Assembly: GCA_013288745.1 (NCBI GenBank)
Contig: JABDBG010000005.1
Span: 1 to 62,231, forward strand
Direction of reading: 5' to 3'
Length of the DNA stretch: 62,231 bases
DNA from: Bacteroidota bacterium
Lineage (GTDB): Bacteria; Bacteroidota; Bacteroidia; Chitinophagales; Chitinophagaceae
Below, piece after piece: positions 1 through 8,064 of this stretch. Below the pieces are notes generated by a model. It was not told the DNA's origin. It did no database searches and saw nothing but the letters and a program-made list of their open reading frames with translations. The first letter of the stretch is position 1. The number at the start of each line of letters is the position of its first letter. Both the position numbers and the translations under genes were made by a program.

Positions 1-201
1 ACAAATCCTGAAATTCTTAAAGATAAACAGAACCTGCTATTTTTAGCTGAAGGAAATATCATTGCATTTATTGTTGCGATGTTGGCCATTAAATTTTTCA
101 TTACGTATTTGCAAAAGCATGGCTTTAAAGTTTTTGGCATCTATAGAATTATATTGGGTATCATTGTTTTGATATTGATCAGTCGCGGGATCATTAATTA
201 G
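1..201 (+). CDS. uppP: Undecaprenyl-diphosphatase UppP, C-terminal fragment
   Basis: The window opens inside this gene. Frame 1 is open from base 1 to the TAG at 199-201 and gives about 66 residues. They are strongly hydrophobic, with two membrane segments separated by a short KHGFK loop. The tail carries the FGIYRIILG motif typical of the last helices of BacA/UppP. The family dephosphorylates undecaprenyl diphosphate at the inner membrane to recycle the carrier lipid for peptidoglycan and other envelope glycans. The N-terminal catalytic part lies outside the window, so activity cannot be judged. The call rests on the C-terminal motif, the hydrophobic pattern and the stop position. A repeat element follows immediately. 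Confidence 0.8.
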   Translation, partial: TNPEILKDKQNLLFLAEGNIIAFIVAMLAIKFFITYLQKHGFKVFGIYRIILGIIVLILISRGIIN

Positions 202-272
202 TTTCACGCAAAGGCGCAAGTCGCTAAGGTTGAACTTTGCGGCTTTGCTCCTTATGATTTCTTTGCGTGAAA
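202..272. repeat. Long inverted repeat of the GCAAAG-word type
   Basis: TTTCACGCAAAG at 202-213 is perfectly complemented by CTTTGCGTGAAA at 261-272. The region between repeats related words such as GGCGCAAG and CTTTGCGGCTTTGC. It starts one base after the uppP stop and ends next to the -7 element of the following transporter gene. From memory, elements built of CACGCAAAG/GCGCAAAG words are scattered through Bacteroidota genomes. Copy number elsewhere cannot be seen here. It could act as a bidirectional hairpin or be a dispersed repeat. Confidence 0.75.
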
Positions 273-280
273 TACCTTTG
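273..280 (+). promoter_or_regulatory. Putative -7 promoter element for the UMF1 transporter
   Basis: TACCTTTG matches the Bacteroidota -7 consensus TAnnTTTG and lies 24 bases before the ATG at 305. No clear TTG is seen at the -33 position. It directly abuts the right arm of the inverted repeat. Confidence 0.5.
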
Positions 281-304
281 GAACGTATCATTTAAAATAA
301 CAAC

Positions 305-1627
305 ATGCAAACAGCTTCTAAAAAAGTTATCAATGGTTGGAGTATGTACGATTGGGCAAACTCTGTTTACTCACTGGTAATTACCTCATCAATTTTTCCT
401 GCTTATTACGAAGGCGTTACTTCGGGCAAAAGCATCGTTTTTTTAGGAAGGACTTTTAATGAGCCTTCTGCATTGTATAATTACGCAGTTGCCTTTTCAT
501 TTTTGTTTGTGTCATTGATATCCCCGTTGTTATCATCTATTGCAGATTCATTCGGCAGTAAAAAAAGGTTCATGCAGTTCTTTTGTTATTTAGGAGCATT
601 TAGTTGCTGCGCGATGTATTATTTTACGCCCGATAATCCACAGTTAGGTATTGCGCTTTTTGTTTTAGCATCGATAGGATATGGTGGCAGCCTTGTTTTT
701 TACAATGCGTATTTACCGGAGATCGCTTCTGTAGAAGACCAGGATAATGTGAGTGCTAAAGGTTTTGCATTAGGTTATGTGGGTAGTGTAATATTATTAT
801 TATTTTGTTTGATAATGGTAACCAAGCATGATATGTTTGGGATTGCAACAGCAGGCAAGGCATCGCAGATATCGTTTTTCTTAACGGGAGTATGGTGGGC
901 AGCTTTTGCGCAGATCACTTTTTTTACTTTACCTAAGACAGAACCGAATCCAGTTTCAAAGAGCCATAATTTTTTAACCAAGGGCTACGAAGAGTTGCGA
1001 AAAGTTTGGAACGAAGTAAAACATCAGCCAACATTAAAACGTTTTCTACTGGCCTTCTTCTTTTTTGGAATGGGTGTGGAAACAGTAATGTATTCAGCAG
1101 CGATATTTGCCAAAGAAGAAATTTTTCCTAACACAGGCAATAAAGAAACAGATGCAAGCAACACGGGAAAATTAATGATGACAATACTGATTATTCAGAT
1201 CGTCGCTATCGGCGGCTCTTATTTGTTCTCTTATTTTTCTAAGAAGATCGGCAATATAAAAGTGCTGATCGGTGGTGTATTGATATGGATCGGCATTTGT
1301 ATTGCTTCTTATTTTGTTTACTCTCAGTTCTCGTTTTATATAGTAGCTGCAACGGTAGGTTTGGTAATGGGTGGTATACAATCCTTGAGCCGTTCTACAT
1401 ATTCTAAATTAATGCCACCTACAAAAGATACCGCTTCTTACTTTAGTTTTTATGATGTGTGTGATAAAGTAGGAACAGTGATCGGGACGGCAACATTCGG
1501 TATTGTAACAGAAATAACCGGTGGTATGCGCAGTGCCGTTTTGTCTTTAATGGCATATTTTATTATTGCATTATTCATCTTGTTTTATTCTTTGTGGAAA
1601 GAGCCTAAACTTCAAGCTGCTTTATAA
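305..1627 (+). CDS. MFS transporter, UMF1 (Atg22-like) family
   Basis: 440 residues with about twelve hydrophobic segments. The N-terminus has the UMF1 hallmark GWSMYDWANSVYS before the first helix, as in Atg22-like effluxers. A cytoplasmic loop near residues 215-240 separates the two six-helix halves. The conserved GGIQSLSRSTYS region near residue 360 is also typical. Yeast Atg22 exports amino acids from the vacuole; bacterial substrates are unknown, so no substrate is assigned. The stop TAA at 1625-1627 shares a base with the ATG of the next gene, so translational coupling with the MBL hydrolase is likely. The start is chosen because upstream is repeat sequence plus a promoter-like element. 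Confidence 0.85.
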   Translation: MQTASKKVINGWSMYDWANSVYSLVITSSIFPAYYEGVTSGKSIVFLGRTFNEPSALYNYAVAFSFLFVSLISPLLSSIADSFGSKKRFMQFFCYLGAFSCCAMYYFTPDNPQLGIALFVLASIGYGGSLVFYNAYLPEIASVEDQDNVSAKGFALGYVGSVILLLFCLIMVTKHDMFGIATAGKASQISFFLTGVWWAAFAQITFFTLPKTEPNPVSKSHNFLTKGYEELRKVWNEVKHQPTLKRFLLAFFFFGMGVETVMYSAAIFAKEEIFPNTGNKETDASNTGKLMMTILIIQIVAIGGSYLFSYFSKKIGNIKVLIGGVLIWIGICIASYFVYSQFSFYIVAATVGLVMGGIQSLSRSTYSKLMPPTKDTASYFSFYDVCDKVGTVIGTATFGIVTEITGGMRSAVLSLMAYFIIALFILFYSLWKEPKLQAAL

Positions 1628-2493
1628 TGAATTTGTATACCATCAATGCCGGACATTTTAAATTAGATGGCGGCGCTATGTTTGGTGTGGTGCCAAAGAG
1701 CATGTGGAACAAATTAAATCCTGCAGATGAAAACAATATGTGCAACTGGGCGATGCGTTGTTTATTGATCGAAGAAGGCGATAAACTTATTTTGATTGAT
1801 ACAGGAATGGGTGATAAGCAGGATGCAAAATTCTTCGATCGGTATTATTTAAATGGTGATGATAGCCTGGAAAAATCTTTAGCAGCAAATGGATTTACTA
1901 AAGATGATATTACAGATGTGATTTTAACGCATCTTCATTTTGATCATTGCGGAGGCGCTATTATTAAGCAAGAGGATAAATTAGTGCCTGCATTTAAAAA
2001 CGCTACCTATTGGAGTAATCAACAACATTGGAACTGGGCCATCAATCCAAATGAACGAGAAAAAGCATCTTTCCTAAAAGAAAATATTTTACCGATACAG
2101 GAAAGCGGACAGCTGAAAATGGTAAATGATAAATGGGTAATGGTAAATGGGATGGAGACCATGGATTCTTCAATCATTCCTGCCTTATCGTATAAGATTG
2201 TAAATGGCCATACGGATGCTATGATGTTGCCGGTCATTCAGTATGAAGGTAAAACGATTGTTTTTGTGGCAGATCTTTTGCCATCTCCGGCACATATTCC
2301 TTTGCCTTATGTGATGGCTTACGATATGTTTCCCATGAAGACACTAAGCGAGAAGAAAATATTTTTATCGGAAGCAGAACAGAACGGCTATATTTTGTTC
2401 TTTGAGCATGATCCAATCATTGAATGTTGTACCCTTCAATTAACAGAAAAAGGCATTCGTGTAAAGGAAACTTTTAAATTGGCGGATATCTAA
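1627..2493 (+). CDS. MBL-fold metallo-hydrolase
   Basis: 288 residues of a metallo-beta-lactamase fold. The zinc motif THLHFDHCGG is near residues 99-108. Further conserved points are DTGMGDKQ near 58, the histidine in NGHTDAM near 190, and FVADLLPSPAHIP near 212, where Asp and His complete the site. It resembles quorum-quenching-lactonase and uncharacterised MBL hydrolases; the substrate cannot be read from sequence. The ATG overlaps the preceding stop (TAATG), suggesting an operon with the UMF1 transporter. Its stop overlaps the stop of the convergent DUF3108 gene by four bases (CTAA, 2490-2493). Confidence 0.85.
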   Translation: MNLYTINAGHFKLDGGAMFGVVPKSMWNKLNPADENNMCNWAMRCLLIEEGDKLILIDTGMGDKQDAKFFDRYYLNGDDSLEKSLAANGFTKDDITDVILTHLHFDHCGGAIIKQEDKLVPAFKNATYWSNQQHWNWAINPNEREKASFLKENILPIQESGQLKMVNDKWVMVNGMETMDSSIIPALSYKIVNGHTDAMMLPVIQYEGKTIVFVADLLPSPAHIPLPYVMAYDMFPMKTLSEKKIFLSEAEQNGYILFFEHDPIIECCTLQLTEKGIRVKETFKLADI

Positions 2494-3290
2494 TCTTTTA
2501 TTTGTGATGATAGTGGATAACGTAAGTTTTTATATCCTATCATATCTACCTTAACATTACCCACAACGATCGGCGTTTCAACTCTAAGCAATACGTGATT
2601 AGGATCATCGCTTACCCAGGCATTCATTTTTTCTCCATCAGTGAACATGGTGCCTTTGATTAGTAAAGGTTTAAAACGGATAGCATGGAAACGGCCAAAT
2701 TTGGTCCTAACGATCTCTTTACCCATATAGCGTATGTACATATGGTATACCTGATCATCTAAGAACATATCAAAAGGGATCTTATCATTTGGTTTATAAG
2801 TATTGAAATCAATATTGCGTAAACCATAAATGGCACTTACAACATCTTGTATGCAATTAGAGGTTTTAAAAACGCCATGTGTGCTTATGGCAGTGCCTGC
2901 AGCCTCGTTAAACGTTACATTGTTATAGATGGTCGTGCTGCCTTCACTTACATTACGAATAAATTTAAGTGGCAACATTGTGGAAGTATCAATATAGCTT
3001 TCGTACCGGTCCCGCACTTTAAAAAAACCATCGAAAAATGAATATGATTTTCCTTCTCCTACGCAGTGGTAAACAGGTTTGCCATTGTATCTGTCTAAGC
3101 TTGTTGTAAAAGTTGCTTCGCCCGCACCGATATAAGCACCTAATGTGTTATAGAAAACTTTCATAGTAAGCACTTCACCCGGATTAAAAGCTGTATTCTT
3201 AATAGAGCAAAAATCAAAAGAAGGGGCAGGCCCTTGCGTGAAACTGCAAAACACGATCAATAAAAAAGTAGATTTTAAAATATTCCTCAT
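2490..3290 (-). CDS. DUF3108 domain-containing exported protein
   Basis: 266 residues. An N-terminal signal peptide (residues 1-19, ILKSTFLLIVFCSF) is followed by a beta-rich body with NPGEVLTMKVFYNTLGAYIGAGEAT, characteristic of DUF3108, and the C-terminal AWVSDDPNHVLLRVE. DUF3108 proteins are periplasmic or outer-membrane-associated beta proteins of unknown function. The ATG at 3288-3290 overlaps the stop of the upstream flippase-like gene by four bases (ATGA), so the two are almost surely co-transcribed. The pairing suggests an envelope role, but nothing in the sequence fixes it. Confidence 0.8.
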   Translation of the reverse strand: MRNILKSTFLLIVFCSFTQGPAPSFDFCSIKNTAFNPGEVLTMKVFYNTLGAYIGAGEATFTTSLDRYNGKPVYHCVGEGKSYSFFDGFFKVRDRYESYIDTSTMLPLKFIRNVSEGSTTIYNNVTFNEAAGTAISTHGVFKTSNCIQDVVSAIYGLRNIDFNTYKPNDKIPFDMFLDDQVYHMYIRYMGKEIVRTKFGRFHAIRFKPLLIKGTMFTDGEKMNAWVSDDPNHVLLRVETPIVVGNVKVDMIGYKNLRYPLSSQIKD

Positions 3291-4267
3291 TTTTCTTTTA
3301 CAATTTTAACACTTAAAATCAATAACCCGCCAATTATAGCCGGGATTACTAAATTTATAAGCCAAATACCCAATGCTGCTGTACCAACTCCCAACTGGTT
3401 AGTGGTATAAAATTTTAAAATTTCCCAACTTGCTTTTGCCCTTATCGGTAATTCTATAAAACCAAGCGTAGGCGCTATGGCCATCACTAAATAGAACACT
3501 GATATCAACCAAAAACATATCAAACCTCCGATCTCTACCTGCATTACTTTTAATAGCAGCATATATTGACAAACAAAAACTGAGTATCTTATAAAGGATA
3601 AAGACAAAATACGCGCCAATTGTTTGCCATCAAACTCATCTAATACCGAAATATGCTGTACTGCTTTCTGTAAAGCAGGTATTTTCTCTATTAATTTTAC
3701 TATCCAGCCAAGCCGTAAATAGAATAATAACAAAAAAAAAGTAACCCCCAGACTTAAGTATATCAATATGCTACTCCAAAAGTCTGGTAAAACATTTAAA
3801 GCATTGTCATTATTGTGTGAAAAGAACCTTAAAGTGATCAATCCTAAACAGCCCATTATCATGGTAACTACTAACTGACTAATGCTACCAACAATAGTCA
3901 ATGAAATAGCTTTGATGCGGTTGCCTTCATCTACATACAAAATCCTACCTCCATATTCACCTACGCGGTTTGGCGTAAGCATCGTAACTCTACAACCTGA
4001 TAGTACAGATTTAAAAGCTTTTAAAAAAGAGAACCGTTGGATACGGCCCACTAATATTTGCCATTTTCTTGCTTCCAGTCCCCAGTTAACGAACAATAAA
4101 AAAAGAACTAACCATAAACGCCAATCCTGCCAGCTGTTTTTAATTTGTCGCCAGCGATAGGCCAGATCGTCTTGGTGAATGATCTGTTGATATAAACTCC
4201 ACGATAGTACAATAAATAACACCGGTATCAAAAAATAGTTGATTAATATTTTAATACTTTTATTCAA
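3287..4267 (-). CDS. Lysylphosphatidylglycerol synthase TM-domain (flippase-like) protein
   Basis: 326 residues, mostly hydrophobic with about eight helices. It matches the LPG_synthase_TM/UPF0104 family in its N-terminal helix plus WRQIKNSW region, the stretch LTPNRVGEYGGRILY near residues 97-111, and the APTLGFIELPIRAK stretch near 265-278. Only the membrane half is present; there is no aminoacyl-transferase domain, so it would be a flippase-like membrane protein rather than MprF. The start is a TTG at 4267 with no ATG nearby. The divergent ruvC also seems to start at TTG. Start confidence is moderate. Confidence 0.75.
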   Translation of the reverse strand: MNKSIKILINYFLIPVLFIVLSWSLYQQIIHQDDLAYRWRQIKNSWQDWRLWLVLFLLFVNWGLEARKWQILVGRIQRFSFLKAFKSVLSGCRVTMLTPNRVGEYGGRILYVDEGNRIKAISLTIVGSISQLVVTMIMGCLGLITLRFFSHNNDNALNVLPDFWSSILIYLSLGVTFFLLLFYLRLGWIVKLIEKIPALQKAVQHISVLDEFDGKQLARILSLSFIRYSVFVCQYMLLLKVMQVEIGGLICFWLISVFYLVMAIAPTLGFIELPIRAKASWEILKFYTTNQLGVGTAALGIWLINLVIPAIIGGLLILSVKIVKEK

Positions 4268-4361
4268 ACAGGTTTTTGTTATTTTTATATGTGGAATAAC
4301 CGGTAAGTGTAGCGAACGGCATTATACGGTAAATATCACGCTTAATATTAAACCAAAAAAA

Positions 4362-4925
4362 TTGCAAAAAAAATCGACTATCATTTTGGGTATTGATCCG
4401 GGGACCGTTGTGATGGGTTATGGATTGATAGAAGTAAGCGGTAGTAGCATGCGATTGATAGATATGGGCGTTTTAAAGCCCGGCAAAATTGATGATACCT
4501 ATAAAAAATTACAACTTATATACAATACCGTTAGTGGCCTTGTAATAAAACATAAGCCCGATGTTTTTGCCATTGAAGCACCTTTTTTTGGTAAGAATGT
4601 ACAGAGTATGCTAAAGCTTGGCCGTGCCCAAGGCGTTGCCATTGCCGCAGCGATGAGACATGGCTTAGAAGTGACAGAGTATTCTCCTAAAAAAATAAAA
4701 CAATCCATCACCGGAAATGGTAATGCTAATAAAGAACAGGTATTGCAAATGCTGAAACGTTTATTAGAATTTTCGGATGACCCTCAATATTTAGATGCAT
4801 CGGATGCATTGGCCGTTGCTGTTTGCCATCATTTTCAATTCAATGCCATATTAGGTCCGGCTTCTTCGAAAAAACTAAAAGGTTGGGATGATTTTATAAA
4901 AAATAACCCCGGCAGAGTGAAGTAG
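4362..4925 (+). CDS. ruvC: Holliday junction endodeoxyribonuclease RuvC
   Basis: 187 residues if translation starts at TTG 4362 (E. coli RuvC has 173). The frame stays open back to 4239, but that extension looks unlike any RuvC N-terminus. From the TTG start the catalytic acids fall at D12 (LGIDPGT), E72 (AIEAPFFG), D145 and D148 (LDASDAL). RuvC resolves Holliday junctions with RuvAB during recombination. No ruvA or ruvB is in the window. The gene stands alone between a divergent flippase-like gene and a sensor kinase. Right after its stop lies a large inverted repeat that may terminate transcription. Confidence 0.93.
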   Translation: MQKKSTIILGIDPGTVVMGYGLIEVSGSSMRLIDMGVLKPGKIDDTYKKLQLIYNTVSGLVIKHKPDVFAIEAPFFGKNVQSMLKLGRAQGVAIAAAMRHGLEVTEYSPKKIKQSITGNGNANKEQVLQMLKRLLEFSDDPQYLDASDALAVAVCHHFQFNAILGPASSKKLKGWDDFIKNNPGRVK

Positions 4926-5006
4926 GCTGGACGCTGAATGCTACATGCATAAAGCAAATGTCTGTATTTGCGTTAAGCGTTCGGCGTTGAGTATTTAGCG
5001 TAGCCT
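4924..5006. repeat. Intergenic inverted repeat of GCTGAATGCT/TTTGCGTT words
   Basis: The left arm 4924-4942 begins AGGCTGGACGCTGAATGCT. It is complementary, with a two-base bulge and two mismatches, to the right arm 4990-5006. The intervening DNA repeats related words (AAGCAAATG, TATTTGCGTTAAGCG, TTCGGCGTTGAG). The 11-mer GCTGAATGCTA (4933-4943) recurs in inverse orientation downstream of recO at 23081-23091. It fills most of the ruvC-to-kinase gap and may act as a terminator, though no T-tract follows. Confidence 0.7.
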
Positions 5007-5068
5007 TAACTTTCGGTTAACATCAATTAACAGCATTATAGTAAATTAAAAAAAACCTTTGTACGAAT

Positions 5069-6346
5069 ATGAGTATGGTTATCCGTTCTAAAGCGTTGCG
5101 ATTAGTTATATTGATAAGTACGCTACTTGTTGCGTTAATTATTACGGTACAATTGGTATGGCTGCAGAAAGTATATTTTTTTGAAGCAAAGCAATTCAAC
5201 ATCAATATCTCAAAAAGTATAAGAGGTTTATATGAAGATATGCCGCTTACACACGAGCCGGTAGGTGTTGAAAAACTGATAGAGAACCCGAGCAATGATG
5301 CTTATCTTATTAAGGTAGATCATGCCATTAACATGGATACGCTGTTAAAGAACTTAAGTAACGAGTTGGTAGATTTTGGCATTTTTACAGATTGTAAAGT
5401 AGCGCTCTTTGATAATACAACACAGCAATACGTGATTGAAAAATATATTGATCTGCCCGATGCGTATCATTTATCGGTTAACCATGATATTCCTGTTTTT
5501 GAAAGAAACTATCCGTATGTGATCATGTACTTTCCGCATAGGAGTCAGTACATTATTCAGCAGATGTTTTTCTGGATTGTGACGAGCAGTACATTGCTGA
5601 TCGTATTGATCTGTTTTGGCGCAAGCGTTTTTTATCTGTACAGACAAAAATTTCTGAATGAGATACAGAAAGATTTTGTAAATAATTTTACGCATGAATT
5701 TAAAACGCCGTTATCTGTAATAAAAATTGCGGGTGATGTACTGCAGCAACCAAACATTACACAGAACCCGGAGAAGCTTAGCAAATACGCAGGGATCATT
5801 ACAGAACAAACTGTTCACTTGCAGCACCAGGTACAGCGCTTATTAGAGATCGCGTTTACAGAGCAACGCAATTTGCAATTGGTAAAGGAAAAATTTGATG
5901 CCAACGACCTGATAAAAAATGCTATCAATGATATGCAGCCTTTGATAGAAGAGAAAAATGTGGTGATTCATACATCTTTTATTACCACCGAGCCGGTCGT
6001 TTATGCAGATAAATCGCATTTGTTTTTAGTGATCATTAATTTGATAGAGAATGCGATCAAATATGCACAGAAACCGGTGATAGAGATCAGCACGTATAGA
6101 AAAGAAAATTATTTTCATATTGCCGTAAAAGACAATGGCATCGGGATACCTAAGGAAGATCAGAAGAAAATATTTGAACGTTTTTATCGTGTAACTGATG
6201 GAAACCTTCATCAGAATAAGGGTTTTGGTTTAGGATTGCATTTTGTTAAAAAAATAATTGACGCGCACTTTGGTGAAATTGAAGTAGACAGCACATTAGG
6301 AGAAGGAAGCGTCTTTATAATTAAAATACCTAAAAATTATATTTAA
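5069..6346 (+). CDS. Membrane sensor histidine kinase
   Basis: 425 residues. One helix at about 10-32, a periplasmic sensor region of about 130 residues with no recognised domain, and a second helix at about 166-190. HisKA follows with the phospho-acceptor in NNFTHEFKTPLS (H209), then a HATPase_c domain with an N-box (LIENAIKYA), G1 (KDNGIGIP) and G2 (GFGLGLHFV). It should autophosphorylate H209 and pass the phosphate to the response regulator whose ATG overlaps its stop (TAATG at 6345-6349). The stimulus is unknown. A weak -7-like AACCTTTG sits seven bases before the ATG. Confidence 0.93.
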   Translation: MSMVIRSKALRLVILISTLLVALIITVQLVWLQKVYFFEAKQFNINISKSIRGLYEDMPLTHEPVGVEKLIENPSNDAYLIKVDHAINMDTLLKNLSNELVDFGIFTDCKVALFDNTTQQYVIEKYIDLPDAYHLSVNHDIPVFERNYPYVIMYFPHRSQYIIQQMFFWIVTSSTLLIVLICFGASVFYLYRQKFLNEIQKDFVNNFTHEFKTPLSVIKIAGDVLQQPNITQNPEKLSKYAGIITEQTVHLQHQVQRLLEIAFTEQRNLQLVKEKFDANDLIKNAINDMQPLIEEKNVVIHTSFITTEPVVYADKSHLFLVIINLIENAIKYAQKPVIEISTYRKENYFHIAVKDNGIGIPKEDQKKIFERFYRVTDGNLHQNKGFGLGLHFVKKIIDAHFGEIEVDSTLGEGSVFIIKIPKNYI

Positions 6347-7032
6347 TGAGCAGGGGAAAGATTTTACTGGCAGAAGACGACCGCAACCTTGCGTTTGTGA
6401 TAAAAGACAATTTGCAGGATGAAGGGTTTGAAGTAATACATGCTTCTGACGGCGAAGCCGCATGGCAGCAATTTCAAAAAAATGATTTTGATATTTGTTT
6501 ATTAGACGTAAATATGCCTTTGCGCGATGGCTTTGCCTTAGCAAAAAAAATACGCGTTGAAAGCGATATGATTCCCATCATATTTATTACGGCAAAAAGT
6601 TTAGAGGAGGACCGTATTAAAGGATTCAACACCGGTGCTGATGATTATATTACAAAACCATTCAGCATAAAAGAACTGGTGCTAAGAATAAATGTTTTTT
6701 TACGCCGCTCTAAAAAATTACAATCAGATGTACTGGAAGAATACCAGATCGGCAAGCTCCGGTTTGCGTATACCGAAATGAAAATATATGTTGACAACGA
6801 AATAATATCACTCACACAAAGAGAAGCTGACCTGCTCAGGTTTTTTGCACAGCACATTAATAAAATATTAAAACGCGAAGAAGTATTATTAAATGTTTGG
6901 GGAAAAGACGATTATTTTTTAGGAAGAAGTATGGATGTATTCATTACCAAACTACGTAAACATTTTAAGGCAGATCCTGATGTTGTTCTGGAAACGATAC
7001 ATGGTATCGGTTTTCGTTTAAATGCAGGCTAA
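6346..7032 (+). CDS. OmpR/PhoB-family response regulator
   Basis: 228 residues in two domains. The receiver domain (1-120) has acidic residues in AEDD near 9-12, phospho-acceptor D54 (LLDVNMP), T82 and K104 (TKPFS). The winged-helix DNA-binding domain (about 130-226) has the loop and helix around TQREADLLRFF and GRSMDVFITKLRKHF. Translation is coupled to the kinase upstream. Its stop (7030-7032) overlaps the HIT gene's stop from the other strand, so no room exists for a conventional terminator. Target genes cannot be inferred from context. Confidence 0.95.
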   Translation: MSRGKILLAEDDRNLAFVIKDNLQDEGFEVIHASDGEAAWQQFQKNDFDICLLDVNMPLRDGFALAKKIRVESDMIPIIFITAKSLEEDRIKGFNTGADDYITKPFSIKELVLRINVFLRRSKKLQSDVLEEYQIGKLRFAYTEMKIYVDNEIISLTQREADLLRFFAQHINKILKREEVLLNVWGKDDYFLGRSMDVFITKLRKHFKADPDVVLETIHGIGFRLNAG

Positions 7033-7421
7033 ACTAAATGAGCAATAATTTTTTGCTGTATTGCTCTCAATTCATCCGCACCCAATTTCAATTTTTCATT
7101 TGTGAAATTAATATCATTGGCGCTATTGATCGGCATCAAATGTATATGCGCATGCGGTACTTCTAAACCGATCACAGAAACACCACAACGATTGCAATCA
7201 AAAGATTGTTCAATAGCATGTGCAATCGGCTTTGCGAAAAGCAATAGTTCAGCTAAATAATTATCGGGCACATCAAATAATTTATCTACTTCAATTTTCG
7301 GAACAACCAATACATGGCCTTTTACCAAAGGAAAAATATCTAAAAAGGCAAAGAATTTTTCATTCTCCGCAATTTTATAAGAAGGAATTTCGCCGGCAAT
7401 TATTTTTGAAAAGATGGTCAT
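7029..7421 (-). CDS. HIT family nucleotide-binding hydrolase
   Basis: 130 residues. The whole protein is one HIT domain: FSKIIAGEIPSYKI at the N-terminus, HVLVVPK near 36-42, and the histidine triad H90-A-H92-I-H94 (VPHAHIHLMP). HIT proteins hydrolyse or transfer AMP and other nucleotide adducts; physiological substrates of these short bacterial members are mostly undefined. It is monocistronic and converges on the response regulator with a four-base stop overlap. Upstream lies an inverted repeat rather than an obvious promoter. Confidence 0.92.
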   Translation of the reverse strand: MTIFSKIIAGEIPSYKIAENEKFFAFLDIFPLVKGHVLVVPKIEVDKLFDVPDNYLAELLLFAKPIAHAIEQSFDCNRCGVSVIGLEVPHAHIHLMPINSANDINFTNEKLKLGADELRAIQQKIIAHLV

Positions 7422-7440
7422 GTGGCAATAGCTGATTTAG

Positions 7441-7495
7441 GATTGCTGATATATGATTTTATACACTTTGAGGAATTTGCTTGCTATCAGCAATC
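7441..7495. repeat. Inverted repeat between HIT and greA genes
   Basis: GATTGCTGATA (7441-7451) is perfectly inverted as TATCAGCAATC (7485-7495), an 11-bp stem with a 33-base loop. Neighbouring DNA repeats related words (GCTGATTTAGGATTGCTGAT, CAGCAATCATAATCAGACATCAG). It lies downstream of greA and upstream of the HIT gene on the minus strand. It may serve as greA's terminator or be a dispersed word-repeat. Confidence 0.65.
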
Positions 7496-7516
7496 ATAAT
7501 CAGACATCAGAAATGT

Positions 7517-7996
7517 TTATACCGTAATATTTTCAACCTTAAACTTAAGTGTTCCTGCAGGAACGATCACATCAACAACATCACCGATCGCTTTGCCCAA
7601 TAAGCCTTTGCCAATGGGAGAAGTAACGGATATTTTGCCCAACTTTAGATCAGCTTCTTTTTCAGAAACAATCTGGTAGGTAACCTGTTTTTTTGTACCA
7701 AGGTTTGTAACGGTCACTTTTGTTAAGATAGAAGCTTTACTTGTATCAATATTTGATTCATCTAAAATACGTGCAGTAGCAATTAAGCCTTCCAGGTATT
7801 TAATTTTTGCTTCCAGCATACCTTGTGCTTCTTTGGCTGCATCATATTCTGCATTCTCTTTCAGATCGCCTTTTTCGCGTGCTTCGGCAATAGCTTTACT
7901 TGCAGCAGGCCTTTCGATCTTCTTCATGTGATGAAGCTCCTGCTTCATCGCTTCGTAAGTATCTTTTTTTACGTAATTAGTCGTTGCTCCACTCAT
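7517..7996 (-). CDS. greA: Transcription elongation factor GreA
   Basis: 159 residues, matching E. coli GreA (158). The N-terminal coiled-coil hairpin has the acidic tip EKGDLKENAEYDAAKE (D44 and E47 are the catalytic tip acids). The C-terminal FKBP-like domain ends with SPIGKGLLGKAIGDVVDV. GreA enters the RNA polymerase secondary channel and stimulates cleavage of backtracked transcripts. The gene is preceded by a strong intrinsic-terminator hairpin (8019-8060) lying just after a good promoter match. Leader attenuation, as known for E. coli greA (GraL), is therefore plausible here. Confidence 0.95.
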   Translation of the reverse strand: MSGATTNYVKKDTYEAMKQELHHMKKIERPAASKAIAEAREKGDLKENAEYDAAKEAQGMLEAKIKYLEGLIATARILDESNIDTSKASILTKVTVTNLGTKKQVTYQIVSEKEADLKLGKISVTSPIGKGLLGKAIGDVVDVIVPAGTLKFKVENITV

Positions 7997-8018
7997 AAAA
8001 TATCTTTTATACTAATAG

Positions 8019-8060
8019 AAAAAAAATACAACGCTCCGGACTTTCTCCAAAGCGTTGTAT
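8019..8060 (-). terminator. Strong intrinsic terminator in the greA leader
   Basis: Perfect arms at 8046-8060 and 8026-8040 make a 15-bp stem (two inner G-U wobbles on the RNA) with a five-base loop (8041-8045). On the minus strand an eight-base U tract (8019-8026) follows. It could terminate the upstream dehydrogenase transcript. However, a promoter match at 8065-8072 would start greA transcripts at the hairpin base, so it may also attenuate greA. There is no T tract on the plus-strand side. Confidence 0.85.
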
Positions 8061-8064
8061 GTTA

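Noticed and set aside
4239-4361. Longer RuvC N-terminus from 4239
   Set aside because: It would overlap the divergent gene's start and adds 41 residues unlike any RuvC.
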